Below are positions 5,454 to 7,880 of a DNA stretch of 7,880 bases, in pieces. The translations under genes were made by a program, and so were the position numbers. This stretch comes from Actinomycetota bacterium (lineage in GTDB: Bacteria > Actinomycetota > Actinomycetes > Nanopelagicales > Nanopelagicaceae): contig WLCR01000045.1 of the NCBI GenBank assembly GCA_009705235.1, forward strand, positions 1-7,880. Direction: 5' to 3'. A model generated the notes under the pieces. That model did no database searches. It had not been told where the DNA came from and saw only the letters and a list, made by a program, of their open reading frames with translations. Each line of letters starts with the position of its first letter. The stretch's first letter is position 1.

Positions 5454-6691
5454 TATGCAAAGTATTTCTGTGCGCCAAGGATTGCATCAAATAATGCATC
5501 ACAATCAGATTCTTCGTTGTATAAATATAGGGACGCTCGAGTTGTAGCAGGCACGCCAAGTTTTCTCGTTAATGGCCAAGCGCAGTGATGACCTGTGCGA
5601 ACTGCAACACCTTGGCTATCAACAAATTGACCCAAATCATGTGGGTGAATTTCTCCGACAGTAAATGACACCGTACCGCCACGAGAATCAAGATCTGTCG
5701 GTCCAACTATCTTTAAGTCCGGGACTTGCAACAATTTATCAATCAAATACTTAGTTAGCGCCACCTCATGACTATGAACATTGTTCATGCCAAGATCCGT
5801 TAAATAATCCACCGCTGCGCCAAGGCCAACTGCTTGTGCCATGTTTGGTACGCCAGCTTCAAATTTGCGAGGTGCTGGGGCCCAGGTTGCATTTGTCATT
5901 GTGACTGTTTCGATCATTGAACCGCCATAAAGAAATGGAGGTAGATCATCAAGTAGAGAACTCCACAAAACACCAACACCTGTTGGACCCAGAGCTTTGT
6001 GACCAGAGAAAACTAGGAAATCAACATCAAGTTTCTTAACATCAATGGGCATGTGCGGAGCCGACTGGCAAGCATCTAGTACAACAACTGCGCCAACTTC
6101 ATGCGCGCGAGCGACTATCGCCTCAAGAGGAATTATTGTTCCTAAAACATTTGACTGGTGTGTTAATGCCACAACTTTTGTATTCTCTGTAATCACCGAA
6201 CTGATATTTGAGAGATCTAAACGTCCATCTGGTGTGACTTCAAACCATGATAACTGTGCACCAGTGCGAGCAGCTAGTTGCTGCCAAGGGATCAAATTAG
6301 CGTGGTGTTCCATCTCTGTTACGACAATTTTGTCCTTTGAAGTTAGGGCAAAACGAGTTCCCGGTTCGGCATTTCCCATTGCATAGGCAACAAGGTTGAG
6401 TGATTCAGTTGCACCCTTTGTAAAGACAATCTGCTCTTCACGGGCACCGATGAAGTTAGCAACCTTCAAACGTGCACCTTCATAGGCATCTGTTGCCTCT
6501 TCAGCTAATTGATGAGCTCCGCGGTGAACCGCAGCATTGTGAAACTTGTAGAAGTTGCTTTCGGCGTCAATCACTGAAAGTGGCTTCTGACTAGTTGCCC
6601 CACTATCTAGGTAGACCAGCTTTTTACCGTCGCGAATAGTACGTTCAAAGATTGGGAAATCTTTACGTACATTCGCAACGTTAAATGCCAT
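5453..6691 (-). CDS. sufS: Cysteine desulfurase SufS (PLP-dependent)
   Basis: SufS converts L-cysteine to L-alanine and holds the sulfur as an enzyme persulfide for Fe-S assembly. This 412-residue protein matches the class II (SufS/CsdA) desulfurases. Visible features are YLDSGATSQKP (27-37) near the N-terminus, H130 in TEMEHHANL, which stacks on the cofactor, VLDACQSAPH (204-213) with the PLP-binding Asp, the Schiff-base lysine K232 in FSGHKALGPTG, and the catalytic C370 in AVRTGHHCAWPL. Class II enzymes typically need SufU or SufE, and sufU follows with a one-base overlap. The start ATG at 6691 lies 7 nt after the sufC stop, with only a weak AAGAAAG ahead of it. Length and motifs are intact. 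Confidence 0.97.
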   Translation of the reverse strand: MAFNVANVRKDFPIFERTIRDGKKLVYLDSGATSQKPLSVIDAESNFYKFHNAAVHRGAHQLAEEATDAYEGARLKVANFIGAREEQIVFTKGATESLNLVAYAMGNAEPGTRFALTSKDKIVVTEMEHHANLIPWQQLAARTGAQLSWFEVTPDGRLDLSNISSVITENTKVVALTHQSNVLGTIIPLEAIVARAHEVGAVVVLDACQSAPHMPIDVKKLDVDFLVFSGHKALGPTGVGVLWSSLLDDLPPFLYGGSMIETVTMTNATWAPAPRKFEAGVPNMAQAVGLGAAVDYLTDLGMNNVHSHEVALTKYLIDKLLQVPDLKIVGPTDLDSRGGTVSFTVGEIHPHDLGQFVDSQGVAVRTGHHCAWPLTRKLGVPATTRASLYLYNEESDCDALFDAILGAQKYFA

Positions 6692-6698
6692 AACTTTC

Positions 6699-7451
6699 TT
6701 ATTTGCTCACATAATCTGCGTAGCCATCTGCTTCTAACTTGTCAGCTAGTTCTGGTCCGCCTTGTTCAACAACGCGACCATTAGCAAACACATGTACGAA
6801 ATCTGGCTTGATGTACTGCAAAATACGTGTGTAGTGAGTAATCAGAAGGACACCAAGATTATTGGCAGCCTTGGCGCGGTTAACGCCTTCAGAAACAATA
6901 CGTAGTGCGTCCACGTCTAGACCTGAATCTGTTTCATCAAGAATTGCCATCTTGGGCTTTAGGAGCTCTAGCTGCATGATTTCGTGACGCTTCTTTTCTC
7001 CACCAGAGAAACCTTCATTGACGTTACGAGCAGCAAATGATGGATCCATGTTGAGTGCTTCCATTGCATCCTTTACTTCGCCAACCCATGTGCGAAGCTT
7101 TGGAGCTTCACCACGAAGCGCAGTTGCTGCAGTACGCAAGAAGTTTGAAACTGAAACTCCTGGAACCTCAACTGGATACTGCATCGCTAAGAACAAACCA
7201 GCTTTAGCGCGCTCATCAACAGTCATATCAAGAACATCTGCGCCATCTAGCGTTACAGAACCACCCGTGATCGTGTACTTAGGGTGTCCTGCAATTGAGT
7301 AGGCAAGAGTTGATTTACCTGAGCCGTTTGGACCCATGATGGCGTGAGTTTCGCCTGACTTAATTGTTAAATCGACACCCTTAAGGATTTCGACTGTGCC
7401 GTTATCTGTGTCAACAGATACCTGTAGCCCGCGGATTTCTAGTGTGCTCAT
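6699..7451 (-). CDS. sufC: Fe-S cluster assembly ATPase SufC
   Basis: SufC is the soluble ABC-type ATPase of the SufBCD scaffold; its ATP-driven dimerisation is thought to open the SufB-SufD interface for cluster assembly. The 250-residue protein has Walker A GPNGSGKST (40-48), Q-loop Q91 in AMQYPVEVPGVS, the SufC-specific signature GFSGGEKKRHEI (147-158), Walker B MAILDE (168-173) followed by TDSGLD, and switch H206 in LITHYTRIL. AGHPKY and QYPVEVPGV separate SufC from transport ATPases. It has no membrane segments. The ATG is preceded by purine-rich GAGAGAAGAGAG, the ribosome-binding region within the 21-nt gap after the Rieske gene. It lies between its partner sufD, one gene upstream, and sufS downstream. 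Confidence 0.97.
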   Translation of the reverse strand: MSTLEIRGLQVSVDTDNGTVEILKGVDLTIKSGETHAIMGPNGSGKSTLAYSIAGHPKYTITGGSVTLDGADVLDMTVDERAKAGLFLAMQYPVEVPGVSVSNFLRTAATALRGEAPKLRTWVGEVKDAMEALNMDPSFAARNVNEGFSGGEKKRHEIMQLELLKPKMAILDETDSGLDVDALRIVSEGVNRAKAANNLGVLLITHYTRILQYIKPDFVHVFANGRVVEQGGPELADKLEADGYADYVSK

Positions 7452-7472
7452 TTTTTCTCTCTTCTCTCGTTG

Positions 7473-7769
7473 CTAAATCTCTACCGTGACGGCGTTTCCG
7501 TCGATTGATACCGCATAAGTCTTAAGTGCAATGTTGGCTGGAAGGGTGAGTGCTTCTCCAGTGCGCAGATCAAATTCGGCACCATGTAGCCAGCATTCAA
7601 TTTTGAATCCAGTGACATCGCCTTCTGACAAAGATGCATCTGAGTGGGTGCAGGTGTCGTCGATAGCGAACACCTCTTCGCCAACGCGCGCAACGCAGAT
7701 TGACTTACCGTTCTTTTCAATGAGAATAGGCTTGCCTTGGATCAATTGGTCTAAAACTAAATCAGACAT
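7473..7769 (-). CDS. Small Rieske [2Fe-2S] ferredoxin, non-heme type, in the suf operon
   Basis: This 98-residue soluble protein carries a complete Rieske cluster motif: C40 and H42 in CTHSDASLSEG and C59 and H62 in CWLHGAEFD, spaced as in dioxygenase-type ferredoxins. There is no transmembrane anchor, and it lacks the disulfide cysteines of bc1-type Rieske proteins, so it is likely a cytoplasmic electron carrier. A small Rieske gene between sufD and sufC is common in Actinobacteria and in my recollection is annotated as non-heme iron oxygenase ferredoxin subunit. No oxygenase is nearby, so an electron-transfer role in Fe-S assembly is plausible but unproven. Its ATG overlaps the sufD stop by 8 nt (ATGTCTGA), which implies coupled translation. 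I reject the alternative out-of-frame ORF on the same strand because it lacks any family match. Confidence 0.94.
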   Translation of the reverse strand: MSDLVLDQLIQGKPILIEKNGKSICVARVGEEVFAIDDTCTHSDASLSEGDVTGFKIECWLHGAEFDLRTGEALTLPANIALKTYAVSIDGNAVTVEI

Positions 7770-7880
7770 TGTTGCCCGCCTTTTCTAGTTCGTTATCAAT
7801 GCGGTCCATAATTCGGTTTTGCACAACTTCATTTCCGATTTCGAGGACGATTTCATTGAAAAAACCGCGCACAACTAATC
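7762..7880 (-). CDS. sufD: SufD, C-terminal 38 residues (partial, runs off right edge)
   Basis: The frame open from the right edge reads LVVRGFFNEIVLEI and continues to GNEVVQNRIMDRID before stopping at TGA (7762-7764). The RGFF element followed by a charged helix is the usual end of SufD/SufB scaffold proteins, and the place just upstream of the Rieske gene and sufC is where actinobacterial operons carry sufD. SufD pairs with SufB and SufC to form the scaffold complex. SufB shares a similar C-terminal region, so gene order is what favours SufD. Most of the gene, and sufB if present, lie outside the window. The stop codon overlaps the next gene's start. Confidence 0.83.
   Translation of the reverse strand, partial: LVVRGFFNEIVLEIGNEVVQNRIMDRIDNELEKAGNNV

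Noticed and set aside
7481..7720. Second minus-strand frame inside the Rieske gene
   Set aside because: It is out of frame with the conserved Rieske ligands and has no recognisable content.

Overview
This window reads as a slice of a small, gene-dense actinobacterial chromosome. Three things suggest this: a SufU-type suf operon with a small Rieske protein between sufD and sufC, a fabG-inhA-type gene pair, and a DUF3099 membrane protein, all typical of Actinobacteria. Hand counts on sample lines give about 45% GC, low for the phylum, and the intergenic gaps are tiny. My best guess is a streamlined freshwater lineage such as Nanopelagicales (acI). That placement is inference and was not tested. 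No mobile element, CRISPR array, tRNA or rRNA is visible.

Layout, left to right. Positions 1-83 (minus strand) hold the first codons of infC (translation initiation factor IF3), running off the left edge. The frame has no ATG, GTG or TTG start, and the best-placed start codon is GTC behind a strong AAGGAG. Positions 84-307 are the infC leader, with several possible hairpins. Positions 308-1783 (minus) are fabG followed directly by fabI, the reductive FAS-II steps. Positions 1784-1856 are a short divergent promoter region. Positions 1857-2836 (plus) are a DUF3099 membrane protein and a SURF1 cytochrome-oxidase assembly protein, 2 nt apart. The SURF1 3' end overlaps convergently, by 42 nt, the 3' end of an ABCB/MsbA-type half-transporter (2795-4687, minus). 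That transporter is the last gene of a tight minus-strand run reaching the right edge: sufD (C-terminus only), Rieske ferredoxin, sufC, sufS, sufU, sufT, ABC transporter.

How the genes work together. The suf genes make Fe-S clusters: SufS removes sulfur from cysteine, SufU accepts it, the SufBCD scaffold (SufC ATPase and SufD visible here) assembles the cluster, and SufT is a maturation factor. The Rieske protein carries its own [2Fe-2S] cluster. Junctions range from an 8-nt overlap to a 21-nt gap, which suggests one transcript with coupled translation. SURF1 serves heme-copper oxidase assembly, so the window is mostly core housekeeping: translation, fatty acid synthesis, respiration and Fe-S assembly.

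I saw no undescribed multi-gene system. The points most worth a second look are the non-canonical infC start with its structured leader, the divergent pair of apparently leaderless promoters between fabG and DUF3099, and the convergent coding overlap of SURF1 with the ABC transporter.
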